Of a stretch of 64,000 nt of DNA, positions 46,131-59,879 are shown piece after piece. The stretch is taken from contig MNCI01036292.1 of NCBI GenBank assembly GCA_015680685.1, positions 677,254-741,253 on the forward strand, read 5' to 3'. Source of the stretch: Gnetum montanum. Lineage: Eukaryota; Streptophyta; Gnetopsida; Gnetales; Gnetaceae. A program made the translations under genes and the position numbers. Within the stretch, counting starts at the first letter, position 1. Every line of letters begins with the position of its first letter. The notes beneath the pieces were generated by a model, which worked only from the letters and a program-made list of their open reading frames with translations, was not told the origin of the DNA and did not search any database.

Positions 46131-47938
46131 CAAAAGCATGTTGTTCATGCCCTTGAACTAAAACCTCATGGCTTATGAGAAGCTCAACACTAACTCAAAC
46201 CCTATCAATACATGACATGACATGTTCATGTCCCTTCCTCCTATTAATCTAGGTAAATTGAAAGCCTTGAATGTCAAGGTTGATAATGTCATGAGACTAC
46301 AACAATTATAGAAACTCATGACTTTTAGGAGGGAATTTAGTATTGACATCAGTCTTTTTCCATGCATGTAATCACTAGTTGAAGTCTCTAATTAACCATA
46401 ATCTATGTTTTGAAATGTGCCTTACAATTCTAATAAGTTCCTATAGTTTTTCTTCCCAACATTAACGTCCATAGAAGTTTGTGGTCTAAAGCCCTACCCT
46501 TGAAATAAAAATAGAGAGGCTCTAGGACAATTTGTCCAACACATCAAAAGGGAATCAAGAAAGAGTGGCAAGCCATCCCATTTATCCCTAGAAACTCATA
46601 AAATAATAGAACCATCCCTACCACCATAGGGTGTCACAATTGGTTATATATAGCTTGGTCTCTTGTAGGCACTAAATAGCTTTCTTCTTGCACCAATTCT
46701 TTAAGGGTACTTCTTCTATATGAGGTACCCTAGCCCTTGCAATTCCAAGATGGGATCTTCATGATCCACTAGTAGACCATTTTTTGTATACCTCTTTGAG
46801 GGTGGTTTGAGGCTTGAGGTCAATGTCAAACTATGTCTTCTTAAGCGACATTACTTATTTAGTTGGCTTGCCAACTCGGCTAGCTCATCAGCCATGTGGA
46901 ACCCCTACACATCTTCTATAAAGATTTTTTTGGCCACTAGATCAAAAGAGTGCTATGAAAACCCATGCACAATTGATAGACATCCAATTACCTAGAAGTG
47001 AAAGTTCCCCTCAAATTGGTACTTTAGTAGACTAACAAGCATCTCCTTCCTAGCAAGAGATGAGTTTGGAGATGTAGGGGAAATAGCCCCTGGCACAACA
47101 TCTACACCAAACTCCTCAACTAGATAAGGGAAAACCACATTCCCTTGTCTTAGTAGAGGCGAAGGTAGTAGGGAGACCCTCCCCTTCTTCCCAATCAACA
47201 TCCAACTTTCCTGTTGGTTCTTTTGGTCCTAGAACTTGAGAGTGCACTTTGCATTCCTAGGTAGAATGATTGGTCTTTTTGTACATCGTGCATGCTTTCA
47301 TCTATCCATGGGGATCTTGAGAAAGCATAAGCTCCCTCAACAACACATTTTTTTATTTGATGACCAATCATTCCTCCCTAGAAGGAAAGTCAATGATGAC
47401 CTCTTTTAGCAATTTTTCAAGGGACAATAATCACCAAACACAAAACCATGTATATTCTATGTGCTCCCTCGTTGTCATAAACCTTTCAAAGGAGATGAAC
47501 TCCTAAAGCTATCCTACTAGTACCCAAAAGAAATCATCCATCTAGATTTCCTAGGGAACCCTAGACACACAGACATAGTTGGGGCCCTAAAGAAAAACCT
47601 GGTCTCCTAATGTGCTCATAGGCACTAGTACGTTAGAGCTAATCCACGCATGCCGAAAGACCAAGGTTTCCCTAGCAAGACCTAATCTTGATCCTAAGGG
47701 GATTTAAACATAAACAAGAGGTGGTCCCTTATGAGTGACCTAACCTAGAACTCCTTCACAAATGAAGATGTAACTGCCCATTATTTGATAAGGTCAAGCT
47801 TGGGCCTAGTCCCACAAGATACAAATTGACTGATTAGGCTCAATTCCATAGCATGGATGTCCTCTTGTGGTGATCCTTTAATTTGCAACCTCATGGTGTC
47901 ACAATCATGTACAATAGCCTCAACACTTCCCAACTCTT
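46131..47938 (-). pseudogene. L1-type LINE 1: ORF1 and most of the endonuclease
   Basis: Upstream half of LINE 1. ORF1 is readable on the minus strand from about 47640: YVCVSRVP, EFISFERFMTTREHIEY and FCVW...LLSLEKLLKEVIIDF. A zinc-knuckle relic follows (CTMYKKTNHST.ECKVHSQ, about 47290-47230), then an open 69-codon stretch (47201-46992). The endonuclease follows, ending with GRDMNMSCHVLIGFELV near 46210. The same motifs occur in LINE 2 in the same order. ORF1 is of the DUF4283/zinc-knuckle type usual in plant L1 elements and would bind the RNA. The 5' end is fixed at 47938 by the target-site duplication. Confidence 0.82.
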
Positions 47939-47952
47939 GCACTCATGTTTTG
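47939..47952. repeat. target-site duplication of LINE 1, 5' side
   Basis: GCACTCATGTTTTG, identical to 35526-35539. Confidence 0.85.
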
Positions 47953-49499
47953 TTACACATATGACATATAGGCAATATGAATGGGTAACATAAAGAAATA
48001 CTACTTGCTCAAGAAAGGAACATAACAAAAATGCATGTATGATTAAGTTGTACTATTCAACCTCAAATCAATTGGACCCATTCAATCATCATTTATGGAA
48101 AACTGTTATTATGAAAAGAAAATAAATATATAACACATATTTAGAATTATATCATTGCTACAATAATTGTTACAACCTTTTAACATGAAGTGCATAAAAA
48201 TGTACATCAAGGGAAATTCATAACTATAACACACACATATTCAATATGTTGCTCACTTGAAAGTATGTTACAAGAAAGCTATTAAATTATGAAAATTAAC
48301 TAATTGTTTTATACAAATATCCATCCTAAATAATATAAACATAAGTCTAATTTTCTAATTTAGATGTTTTGAACTTGGAATATACACATTCAAACATCAT
48401 GTCAACTAGTGTATCGAATGTTGTTCTTCTGTGTAACAATATTATAAACATGTTATGCATTTACGTCATGATGTTGTTTCTAAGAAAATGACACTAAGTA
48501 CAATATAAAGTTGAATATAACCATAGCTTAAGCTTATGATTTATGTCAAATTCCAATGTAAAAGAACAACCATAGAAAATCAAAGCATGTCTAACAACAC
48601 ATAAAAATTACTAAAAGAAAAATAATCATTCAAAGAACCAAGTGATACCTCTATCCATGAGAATCATGAAATTAGAACTATCAAGCTTATCCATATGCAA
48701 TCACACATACACACACAGAGCATATTCTAATATTTTGTAACTAGTCTACATAAAACATAACATTTCTATCAAATCAAATTCTAATTGCCCTACATATAGA
48801 TAATTAAGACAAACAAGTAACTTGCTATAATGCTTTTATCCTATAACAACACCAAAATCTTAAATTTTTCTCAAAAGAACACATGAACCAATGCTGAAAA
48901 TCTACCATAATAAATATTTCTAGTGAATAGAACATATTGATAGTCATGTAAATCATCAACTATCTATTCCTCTTTCTACCTTGATATAGAAAATGTGAAT
49001 TTCTTTCAACTAGGTAAATAAACTAGTTCTTTCCATGTATAATAAAAAAGAAAGTTTGATTTCTTTAATTTTAAATTCTCTAATCAAGAAAATTAAAATT
49101 CTAATTATTGCAATTTATTACCTTTAATTTCCTAACATAGAGGCTGCTAATTTTCTCAGGAAATGAGAAGTACTAACATTTCCACCCAAAGCAATTACCA
49201 AAGAAAATAAATCTAAGTTTGCAAAACATAGAGGAAAGATTACTATTATGAATAATGAAGAGAATATATTGTATTTGGTAATAATGATAAGACTATTGTC
49301 GATAATCACATGCTAGATTAAAGAATCCAAAATATTCATAAATAGTATATGCTAGTGTATTAGTGTTCATCAATCAACATATTGTAAAGTTATTGTCAAG
49401 CCTTAACACTTCGAGAGAAAAAAAAGCTATAGTGATAAAAGTGAATCATATGCTCGGTGTATAATATAGCTACCCTAATTTCTCTAATACCACTTTTCT
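47953..49499. other. AT-rich intergenic DNA, no gene
   Basis: Once contiguous with the DNA left of 35526. I see no open frame, RNA gene or repeat structure worth naming. Confidence 0.5.
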
Positions 49500-51480
49500 A
49501 TGTTTAACATCAATGGTATATTTACATTTGTTAAAGGCCAATTGTTGGACACCTCCATGGAAACTAGGCTAGGCAAGAGCTTGGGGAGGATGGTGCTAAG
49601 TAGGAGTTTGAGGTTTTATAGGAGTTATAGACGCTATATACAAAGAACAAACCCTTCTAGGAATAACAATAACAAGCTTGGTGGCTGAAAAAGGGGGACA
49701 TAAATACAAGTTACATCTTTATTGCTACTAAAGATCTTCATAGTTCGAAGAGGAATGCATAGACTCAAGGTTGATAGGATTATCACCAATGGTGCTAATA
49801 TTATGCAAGATTTGACTACTTTCTAGAAATCCAAGTGGTGTTTGTTCCCATCCAGTTTGTCTTAAAACCCCAAGATAACTATTAACTCACCTTTATCTCA
49901 AAGCAGGATGTATGAGGGGTAGTTGCTTAGATGTAGCTTGCAAGGGCACTAGGCCTTGATGGATGGCCTAGTGAATTGTTTTTAGGATACTTTGATGTTA
50001 TGGGCCATTTTATTAGGAATACCTTAAATATTTTGTAATCAAGGGGGTGAGCTCATAAAGATATGAATTTCTCCAAGGTAGTGTTGATTTTGAAGAAAAA
50101 GATGCTTTTATAGCTTCAAATATTTGACTAATTGGAGTTTGTAATACTTGTATGGGGGTTTTCACAAAAGCTTTCGTAATGTGGCTCAAGCCTCTCCTTC
50201 ACTAGCTTGTCTAGGACAACCAATTAAGCTTCATGGAAGAAAGACAAATCTAGGACTAAATTATTTTGAACCTTAAGTTGATGCTCTCTAGTCAAGTTAC
50301 ATAAGTTCCCATGTATTTCAAACTCAACATTGTTAAAGCTCATGATTCTCTTAGCTAGGAGGAAATTTTGATTAAGAAGGAATTCAACAAAATGTTTTCT
50401 TGTCTTGCATCATCATTCAACCATTAGGAACATTCTCCTTAAAAATTAATTGGAGATTGCCATGATTTTCTACCTTGAACATGTATTGAGACAAGGAGAC
50501 TCATTCTCTTGTTACCTCTCCATCATTGTCATAGATATCATGCAGGATTACATAACTAAGGCCAAAGTAATTGGGATTTAGGTTCTTAGGATTAAGAGTA
50601 TAGTTAAACACTATGCAGATAACACTATGCTTCCCACCAAAGCAACCATCCATGACACTCAAGTAATTAATGAAGTGTTGACAAAGCTAGATAGAGAACT
50701 AGGATTTGTGGTTCATTGGACAATATCATTGGTCTACAACTTTCATGTTGCCCCTAGTCTAAAAAGTATTTCATCTTCTATGGTTAGGCCCTAGTGATAT
50801 GAAAGACTCTTACACAAGCATACCCATCTATTCCTTTAACAAATGGGCCACTAAGGATGGACACCTTCAAAGTATGCAAACATAGGTTGGTTCATGGATA
50901 AACAAATTCCTTTGTAGCAAGGGTAGGATCTTACTCTTCATATATATCCTTGTAGATGATTAGGTATGTTGCCTCTATTCTCTTTTCCACTTCATCTATT
51001 CTCCATAGAGTGGTCACAATCATAAAATAATTTATTTTATCTCAATGGAATAATGGGTCTAAAACCCATCTAGTACATTGGGATGAGGCAACTAGCCCCA
51101 AATACAGTGGGGGTTGTGTGTTCCTAAATTTGAGAATTGTATTTCCAATGGCCTAACTAGACTTATTTACTATATTTAGAGCCAAGATGAAACTCCATGG
51201 ATCACAGTTATGCATAGGAATTAGTAGACTTGGAATGCCTATCAATTTTGACCCCCATATCTAGAGAATGTTGTGTAGGAAATTTACAATTTTTAGCCAA
51301 GTGTGCAGTCCTTGGTTTGCCTCAGCTAAGGTACTATTAGTGGCAAAATATGGGATCATGGAGGTATGGACAACCCTTTTCAAAGGTATATTTCTTTAAT
51401 AATAATAGTGTTTATTTGGCTCTTTCATAAAAATGTGATACAAACAAAATAGTTTTAACTAAGGCATGAAATGATGCCTG
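49500..51480 (+). pseudogene. 5'-truncated L1-type LINE 3: reverse transcriptase remnant
   Basis: Shifting plus-strand frames give the pre-RT motif WLKKGDINTSYIFIATKDLH (about 49680-49740), then, after a badly decayed stretch, RT palm pieces: VLRQGDSFSCYLSIIVIDIM (about 50480-50545) and the catalytic region YADNTMLPTKATIHD near 50615-50660, where YADD has become YADN. The following LTKLDRELGF fits the L1 RT. ORF1 and endonuclease are missing. Stops are very frequent, more than in LINE 1, so this may be the oldest copy. I could not fix its ends or a target-site duplication. Confidence 0.65.
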
Positions 51481-52990
51481 ACCCCAACCACATCATGTAC
51501 ATAGATAGGATTCCTAAAAAATTTGAACTTCTTCTCATTGAATGTTTTTTTGCTCACTTGGTTTGGATTATATGATCTTGTCTCACATCCATGCATTTAT
51601 CAATGATTTCTTCTCTACCATCAATTTTTGGATAATTTGGAAGAATCTTGATCATTTTTGGCTTCCACATTGAACCTTCATTATTGCCTTGAATTATTGC
51701 TATAAAGAGTTGTAGATTGCATTGGATAATTCATTGAAACTTCATTGTTGCCTTGAATCTTGAACATTTAATTTGGTAGTGTAGGACTTTGATTCAGATG
51801 CAAATCTATGGTAGTTGATTATCCCTGTTGGAAGGTATAGGATCCTTCTTCAACTAGTGGGATAGAATCCTTGACTGCCAATATGATCCTATTTCATGAT
51901 GTAGTCTACAAGATATTTATTTTTTTTTCTTATAAAGAATTGCAACTTCAAACTATGGTCAAATTCATAGGTCCTTTGTTTCACCACTATGGCATTAGGC
52001 CACCAAATTGATGGAGAGTTACTTTGTTCAATTTGGGAATTCTTTAAAACTAGTTGTTGTTCATTTTGCTTTTCTCTTATGTATGTAGCTATGATGCAAG
52101 GTTAACCTTCAATGTTTCTTTAGAGCTTATTTGGAGTAGAAAAGGGAAAATAAGAATTCTAGATTAATCCTATTCCTTTGGAGGTTTGTGAGGATGGAAT
52201 TTGAGGCTTGGGTAGCTCAATTGGCTCCTATGCCACCAAGTAGGTGCTTTAAGTTCCTATATATTTTCTAGGCACAATAGTCACCAAGGGTGGGGTAGAT
52301 TGCTTTATTTTTATGCGAAATGTCCAAATTGTTTGTTGTTGATATTGAACCCATGGTTTTGCAAGATTTCTATTGTTATCCATGTAGATTCTACCAAATT
52401 GACTCAGCTTTTGCATAGGATTAGTGTACTTGAGAATGTACTTTTTGCAAGTAGCTTCTTAGAGAGGTCTATTCAAAGGTTGAAATGAAGCTAAATTCCT
52501 AGGTGGGGAATTTACTAAGCAATTTGGAACGTTGCATCTAATGAAGGTATAAGATCTGATTAAGGACAAGGAAGTGATCAAAGAGTAAGTAACATAGGAG
52601 TACAATGGTACAAAAGTCAATAGAATCATGGAAGAAGTTGAAAAGTATTTGAAGGGTATAGAAGCATATAGAAAGGTTGGGCTCAACCGCTTACTATGTG
52701 AAATTTAGCTAGAAGAACCTTAGTAGCATATGGTTAAGGAGGCTTGACTCAAGGTAGAATAGCCTATTAGGACAAAAAATCAAAGGAAAGCCACTTAAGT
52801 GAGTAAGAAGAATAGGGAAGGGATGATGTAGGATCCATAGTAATCATCCTCTAGAATGTAGTGAAATGTTTTTAAAAGATGTACATGTAGCTATACCTTA
52901 CACTAGAAACTCATATAGATGTGATACATATAATTATGGGTTAACGATAAGGCCTATGTACCTCCTTCCCCTCCTAGCTTAGTTTGTTGT
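51481..52990 (+). other. possible 3' continuation of LINE 3, weak coding signal
   Basis: Some protein-like stretches occur on the plus strand, for example KEVIKE and VNRIMEEVEKYLKGIEAYRK near 52560-52670, which looks helical. No domain is recognisable. It could be the 3' region of LINE 3, by analogy with the helical 3' regions of LINEs 1 and 2. Confidence 0.25.
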
Positions 52991-55490
52991 TGAAAGACCT
53001 TGCCACTTTTCATAAACCTAAGAATTAACACATCATTTGTTTATTACCCTAACGCTTTTCATTACTTAGGAAGATAGAAAACATCAAACAATTATGTGCC
53101 TTACTTATTTCCAAGTTTCAATTTACAAGCAATACCAACGGATGTGGTTGGATATATTCCTAATCCTCCACTATGTTTCCAACAAACAAAATCATTTAAT
53201 TCAAAAAATTGCTGGAAATTAAAAATGTATACATTTCAAGAACTTTACCCATGCCATGTGGCATTGCAATTCCCCTTTGAGAGTCATATAACTTGAAGAA
53301 ACTAGTCAACATCCATATAATTACTAGTTGTGAATTTAGGTGAATTTCTTATTCTAGGGTCCAAAGGGCTTCTAATCATAATTCATGTGGGTTCCTTTTA
53401 TGAAAAAAAATAGACATGCATTGTCACACATATAATTTCCTTTGGACAAATAAAATAATATGATTGTTGATAATTAAATAGGGTTAGTGAATTGAAAAAT
53501 AAATGAATAAATAAAACTTTACTTGACATAAAAAGGAATATCTAACCAAGACAAAATGTACAAAATGTTCATTAATAAAAAACTTACTCAAATGAGACTT
53601 CTAGGCTTCCAAAATTTTACTATCCTCATCACACACTTTAAAGAAAGTCACTATGCATCTCAAATATGTTTTAAATGCAATATAAGAAGCACTACCTTGC
53701 ATCTTACATTAAAGAGTGTTACAACACTAGGGTTTGTTTCTCAAGGGAATCCATTAAAGGCTAATGACAAAAATTTTAACTATGATGTGACAAAGCAAAC
53801 AATTTGAAATTTGTGTAAGGTTACAACACAAACTAAGGATTTAGACTTAATTAGCAACTTGCATAATCATGTTGAATGACTTGAAGCTTTGCATTTAGAT
53901 CCTCTAACCACAACAGTTCATTTTCTTTGACATATAATTCATTATCTTCATTTTTAAAGCTTTTATTTTCTTCTTCCAATTTTAGACATCATAAACTTGG
54001 CAAACAAAGCTTCAAAGTAGGGCTTGAATTTTTAGCAAACAAATCTAATTCTAGGGAAAGAATGAGAGCCTAGAGTAAATATGAAAATTTTAATTGTCAA
54101 AATAGTTGGAAGTTTACAATGTTTTTCTCATAACTTTAAAGTGATACTAAGTTCTTAAGTTATGTGCATATATTAAACACATTTACACTTGAGGGCACTA
54201 TAAGTAATAAGGCACAAAAACTAAACTACACCAAGTAAAAGAAGAATTATAGTCTCTAATATTTTTAAAAGTAATTGGAATAGAGGGTAGATTTATAGAT
54301 CTAACTAGTGACAGAATAAGTCAAAGGAATAAAAAATTAGCAAAGCATAAGAAAAATAGTAATCATAATTTTAGAAGTCATTAGCACCAAGGGTATTAAA
54401 ATTTAGATATAGAAGAAAACAAAGAAAATAGAGAAACAGTTACTCTCATAGATGTCATTATCATGGCTATTAAAATTTGAATTAGGAGTTGATAAAGTAA
54501 ATAGAAAGTCAGCCTTGCAAACAACATTTCCTTTAGCTAAAGATCCTTGGAATTCAAGATTCAAAATTCGATTTAGTAGTAAACAAAACTAAAGCAAAGC
54601 TACTTGAAATTATAATTTTCTTGAGTAGCTAGATTCTACTAAGAAAGAGAAATGAATTTCTGAATTTTCATATTAATAGCAAGTAAATTGCAAAGAGGAA
54701 AAGAGATTTAGATTCTAATATTTACCCTTTTATTTTCTTTCCAAAATAGAAAACTAGCACAATGTTCTTACTTATACAAATTATGGAAAAGTAATTGTCT
54801 CTTTAACCATGAACCATCCTTATGAAAGGCATAACATTTGATTTCTGGAAAAAAGAAAGGAAAATTTCATAGCCTTAAATATCAAATGAAAAGAAAATGA
54901 GAAATTAAAATCTACAATGTGACAGTGCTTATTTTCAATCTAGCTTAACAACCATGATAGATTAACATGGTGTCAAAATTTTTGTGATCTTGACTAGTAA
55001 GTTTTTTCAGCCTCTCATGTTTTCACATTGAGAGAAATGTAGGCTTGGACAAAGGACCATTCAATAATGGATTAGGACATGAAAACTCTCTTGGAAACCC
55101 TTAAAAAATTGACCCAGAATTACTCAAAAAAATAGTAGATGCACACTTCACAAAGATACCAGAAATTATCAATATGCATTAAATTTTTTTATTTTAAAAT
55201 GAGTACTCAATGGTCCCTTTGGCCATCTAGCTATCACACACCAAGTTCCTCCAACCCTACAACATGTTGTAGCCTGCACAAGAAGAACACGAGGATTGGA
55301 TAAAATGATGGGAGCTAACACCATTAAGAACCTCTAAGAATTAAGCCCTTGTAGCCCAAAAAAGAGATCACCAACCTTGGATAGAATGATGGGTTGACAT
55401 TCCTTTATAATAATATTTAAAACATTAAATATCAATTGCATATGATCCAAGAAAATGCTAGCTCATAAGCCCAAAACATGCATGCCCTAA
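52991..55490. other. AT-rich intergenic DNA, no gene
   Basis: Several short open frames (for example 53096-53296 and 53556-53807) have no recognisable domain and composition typical of noncoding DNA. Nothing else stands out. Confidence 0.45.
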
Positions 55491-55499
55491 AATATTAGG

Positions 55500-56800
55500 A
55501 GATAGATTACAATTGGTGGAGATGTTGAGTAGGAAACCAAGTAGCTATGAGGATTTTGGTAAATATGTGGAGCATGACACAGGTGGAGCAGGAGCAAGAA
55601 CTATCAAGGGTGAGCCCAGAGACCAAGCAAGGGCTAGGGTGGATGCAAGGTTTGGTGTGGGGTCAGGTACAAGGTCTGATGTGGGCTATAAAAAGGCAAG
55701 TGATTTGGGTGGGGTTGGTGGGGGTTCCCTCTCCATGGTGCCCCAATGATGGGGGTTTTGACATGTACATCTGCCATGAAGGATCTATGAGGCTATAGGT
55801 TAAGATCCGCACCCCCCCCCCTCTCCCTCATGAGGTGTTGAAGACTATGGAGTTAAGCCTCATTGGAAAGTTCATGTTAGCCAGCACTAGTTCCAAACTA
55901 GATCTAGTGAAAAAATAGGTGGTCATGACTTGGGGATTTTCACCTATGGAGGTACATAGCCTTTTAGGGGACCTATTATTGTTTTCTTTCCAATCTATCA
56001 AAAACTGCAATAAGGTTCTTCTAGGTGATCCTTGGTTCTTTGGGGACATTGGCACCTTGGTGCACACAGGAATATAGATATCTTTTCTAAGGCACCTATG
56101 TGGATTTATGTTTCAAGGATTCCATGGGAACTTTGGACATCAGAATTCCTTCAAATGCTAGTTGGGTTTTCTGGGGAGTTTATAAGTTTTGATAAGTTCA
56201 CCAACTCCATGAAAAGAATGGATTTCTTTCAATTTTATGTGTGGTCGCTATCATTATGGGATCTAGTCCATGCGGTGGTCCTTGACCTTTCAATGGGCAA
56301 AGAGAAAGTTTAAATAGAATACAAGAATATCTTGACTAACAAGCTTGTGGTGATGAAGCCCATGGAATCTAAGTATTGTAGTGTTTATGGCCTGATCGGC
56401 CACTTGATGGTAGACTTTCAAGTGAAGCAAAAGACCCTAGGGCCAAAATAGAAAACTAGGGATGGCTAGATGATAGTTGCTAGGTAGATGTACTTGTCCC
56501 AAGGTTTGATGCAGGGCATGGATCCCTTGATGTCACTAGCCCTAGGGAACATTCCCCAAGGGGACTTGAGGAAAGATCAGCCAAGGTCCTTAGTAAGCAT
56601 GATGACCAATCCCCAAGATGTTGAGACTACAACTAAAGGGAGGAAGCTTTTTCCACTAGGTGGATGGGTATCTATTGTGAGGGGAAGCAAGATGCCATTC
56701 ATGTTAGAGGTACCTAGGGGATGTGTCAAATTAGAGGGGACCTTCCCATGTTCACCTAATTCTACTAAGGTCAGGAGGCCATCAACCTCTATGCTCTAAA
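55500..56800 (+). pseudogene. LINE 2 ORF1 (DUF4283-like, zinc knuckle)
   Basis: A glycine- and arginine-rich start is open at 55513-55748. The conserved domain follows in shifting frames: LIGKFMLAS (about 55860), VLLGDPWFFGDIGTL (about 56015-56060), then PMWIYVSRIPWELW and LVGFSGEFISFDKFTNSM (open 56032-56312). A zinc-knuckle relic reads CSVYGLIGHLMVDFQ near 56375 (the last cysteine is lost), followed by TLGPK. LINE 1 carries the same succession, so both are copies of one family. ORF1 proteins of this kind bind the element RNA. The C10 run at 55811 probably marks a slippage site. Confidence 0.75.
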
Positions 56801-56879
56801 CCAAAAAGACATAGTTGGAGATTGATCTGGTGGTCCAAACAACCCTCAAGGAGGTTTACAAAAAGCATTCAACAGACAG

Positions 56880-59870
56880 AACATGAGCTATCAAGGGTAG
56901 GGTCTCCCCTACAAAAGAAATACCCTCAAAGATATTTTGTGTAGGGAAAATTGTGATGTCGTATGCCTATAGGAGACAAAGTTGCAATAGTAAGAATTTC
57001 ACTGGTTATGCTAGCCTAGTTAGCATACAAAATTTTTGGATTGTTGGGGGAGGATAGAAAGCCTGACCTCTCTTTCACATTGGCCATTCAAAGCCATGGA
57101 CATGTCCACATGGAGTATTACCATATTCTTTTAACAGAGTAGCCTCTGGCTCATGAATTTTCATAGCATTCAAAGATGGGAGGAAAGGCTAGGGAAGCTG
57201 CAGTGGCTTGCTCCCCTGATCCTAGAGAGGTAGTGGATCCTAGTGGGATACTTTGTCCAAAGACTATACAAGTGGAAAATGTTAGACAGAGGGACCTAGG
57301 AGCCTCCTAGTAGTCTACAATTCTTATAGTTTCTAGTGTTTCATGACTTGGTTGACATGGATATCAAAGATTTCCATTTCACATGGAGTAATCAAAGAAA
57401 GGGCATTGACTCAGTCATGATAAAGATTGATAGAGTGTGGATCAACTTGGATATTCTGATAAAATAGGGGTGCATGTTCAGGGGAAAGAGTAACTAGCTT
57501 CTAATCATTGGTCAATTTTGTACCAAGTGAGAGATAAGGTTTCTAGGAGGTCTCCACCATTCCATGTTTAATGGTTTTTGATTACTAAATTTGGACTATG
57601 CCTAATGGTGTAAGGGATTTGAAGAAATTATTCATTGATGATTCACCCCCGAGAGGTTCTCAAACAGGGGTTAAACCAACTCAAATGGGCAATAAGAGTG
57701 TTGAGGGTAGGAGATAAGTTCTCCTTCAGATCCAATAGGGAAAAACTACTATAGTGTCTAATGGAGATTTAGATGGACTAGGGGTTGGGTCAATGTCTCA
57801 ATGATGATGAATGAGAGGTGCTAGCAAAGTTGTAGAACCTGGATGCTAAAGAGGAAGCTTACTAGAGATAGCATGGGCGAGCTCATTGGCTCAAGGAGGG
57901 AGACAAAAACATGAGTTTTTTCTTTGCAGTGGCTAACTTGGTCAAACACTCCAAAAAGATTCATAGTTTAAATTTTAAATAGAAAATGGTTTTTGGTGGT
58001 ATGGAGATTGCCTTGGACATGATGGATTACTAGTCAAACATCTAGAAATAGAAGGAGGCTACACCTCTTTTGATTCACATAAATTCTATTTTGGATTCTG
58101 AGGACAATCAATAGTTGCTTGAACCATTTACTCATGCGGAGCCTGATGGGGCTCTTGCTTTAATGAAGATTGGGAAGGTGCCAAGTCCTAACAGTTAGCA
58201 TGTGGAGTTCTTTAAATCATTCATCAATGTTTTCGAGGAAAATCTCTTGGATTCCTTTAATGTAATGTTGAGTTGGTAGCAAGTTCCTAGGGAAATAAAT
58301 TATTTTTTATTGGTCCTTATTCCCAAAGCTACCAACACCATGGATCCTTCCTAGTTTCAGCCTATTGGGGTGTGTAATACACTCCTTCACTTGTTCACTA
58401 AGCTTGTGGTTGCACGGTGGGCCTTTTGATGCCATGTTTGATTGGTCCATAGCAAGTGGGTTTCATTAAAGGAAGGTTTATTCAAGACCAAGTTATCTTG
58501 GTGCAAGAGGTTTTGCATTTTCTATGGGTGGCCAAAGACCTTAGTATGTGCCTCAAACTAGACATTACTAAAGCTTATGACATTGTTTGTTGGTGCTCTC
58601 TCAAAGAAATCATGTTGTGTAAGGCTTCGAGCAAAATTTTGTTAATTTGTGCATGCACATCTAGAACTTGGGGGCTTTTTCTCTAAAGTTGGAGGGGAAG
58701 CTTTGGGGATTTTCATCCCATTGAAGAGGGTTAAGATAAGGGGATCCTCTTTTCCCATACCTATTTAATCTCATGATGGACACCTTACAAACTTACTGCA
58801 AGTTGGAGGGGTTTAGAAGTTTGCAGACTGCTAGAGTTTATTGTTTCGTGGAACACTATCCTGATGATAACATTCTATTTTCTCAAGCTACTATCTCCTA
58901 GGAAATGGTGATAAATAGAGTTCTACAAAGAATGGTGGAGATCTGTAGTGCACCTACTTAATATGGATGTTTGGCTAACGGGGATAATTTTGCAAACTCT
59001 AGGTGTCCTCTGAGGCATTCCATGAGACACCTACCTTGGGCTAACTCTTTATGGCTAGCATCAAAGGCATACATGGGTTGCCCTCCTTCAAGAGTTTCAA
59101 AAATAAATTGATCATTGGAAAATTTGATTCCTACCTAGAGCTAGGAAGCCTCTTTTGGCTATGTCAGTTCTTTTTTCTGTGGCTTGTTATGTGGCTTCGA
59201 TGGCCTCCCCCCCCCTAGAGATATTATCTAGAAGGTGGATCAGGTAATAAGGAATTTTACTTAGCTAGGGGGTAGAGGGGAGATTGTATACAGTTAGTTA
59301 GCTAGGATATGGTGGCTAGACCGAAGGCTACTAAAGGTCTTCCAAGACATTGTCATTATGGGGTAGTAGGGCCTTCTTAATTAGTTGATGCATCAGAACA
59401 ATAGTTCCACTCAATGGATCACAATCATGAACAAAAAATACAGGTGGTGGGAAGTGGGAGCATGGGACTCTCATATTTGGCGTGCTCTTTGCAAGCATGC
59501 ATGGATGGCTCTAGAATCAAGGCTCATGATGGTGTCTCTATATCAACTCATTAAAAATAGATATTTGATGGTCAAGGGATGGCGGTGAATATAAAAGCAT
59601 AAGCTACTTGAGAAAATAAAAACATTTATTTGGTTGACAAATCACTTTGCCATCTTGGTTTTTGTGATTTTGCAATGGTAGAGAGTGAATGTGGACGACA
59701 CATGTCCTCTTTGATGGTAGCCTATGAAATAGTAGTGCATTTTATTTGTTATTGCCCTTACACCATCAATGTTTCGTGAGTAGTAAACATCTATGCTTTT
59801 TGTGGTTCAACATTGATTCCTGGGTGACTGCGGTGTTGTGGTTGGTTTGGAAGATGCATAATCACTAGGT
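56880..59870 (+). pseudogene. LINE 2 ORF2: endonuclease, reverse transcriptase, zf-RVT region
   Basis: Endonuclease: LKDILCRENCDVVCL.ETKL (56910-57000), then FHFTWSNQRKGIDSV and KIDRVWINLDI (57365-57460), then NHWSI where Ser-Asp-His is usual (about 57500). RT: KEGDKNMSFFFAVANLVKHS (57893-57950), FQPIGVCNTLLHLFTKLV (58355-58410), the open frame 58456-58686 with GFIKGRFIQDQVILVQEV and LKLDITKAYDIV, then YPDDNILFSQA near 58860, where the catalytic YADD has become YPDD. A C-terminal part (WITIMNKKYRWWEVG, about 59400) and a zf-RVT-like stretch (IKTFIWLTNH...DTCPL, 59610-59710) follow. Many stops and shifts are present. Confidence 0.82.
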
Positions 59871-59879
59871 TTTTTGTCA

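Noticed and set aside
54970-55260. Similarity to 34980-35180 (CAATGGNCCCTTT and flanking words)
   Set aside because: The resemblance is short and I could not extend it by eye; a local alignment would be needed before calling a repeat family.
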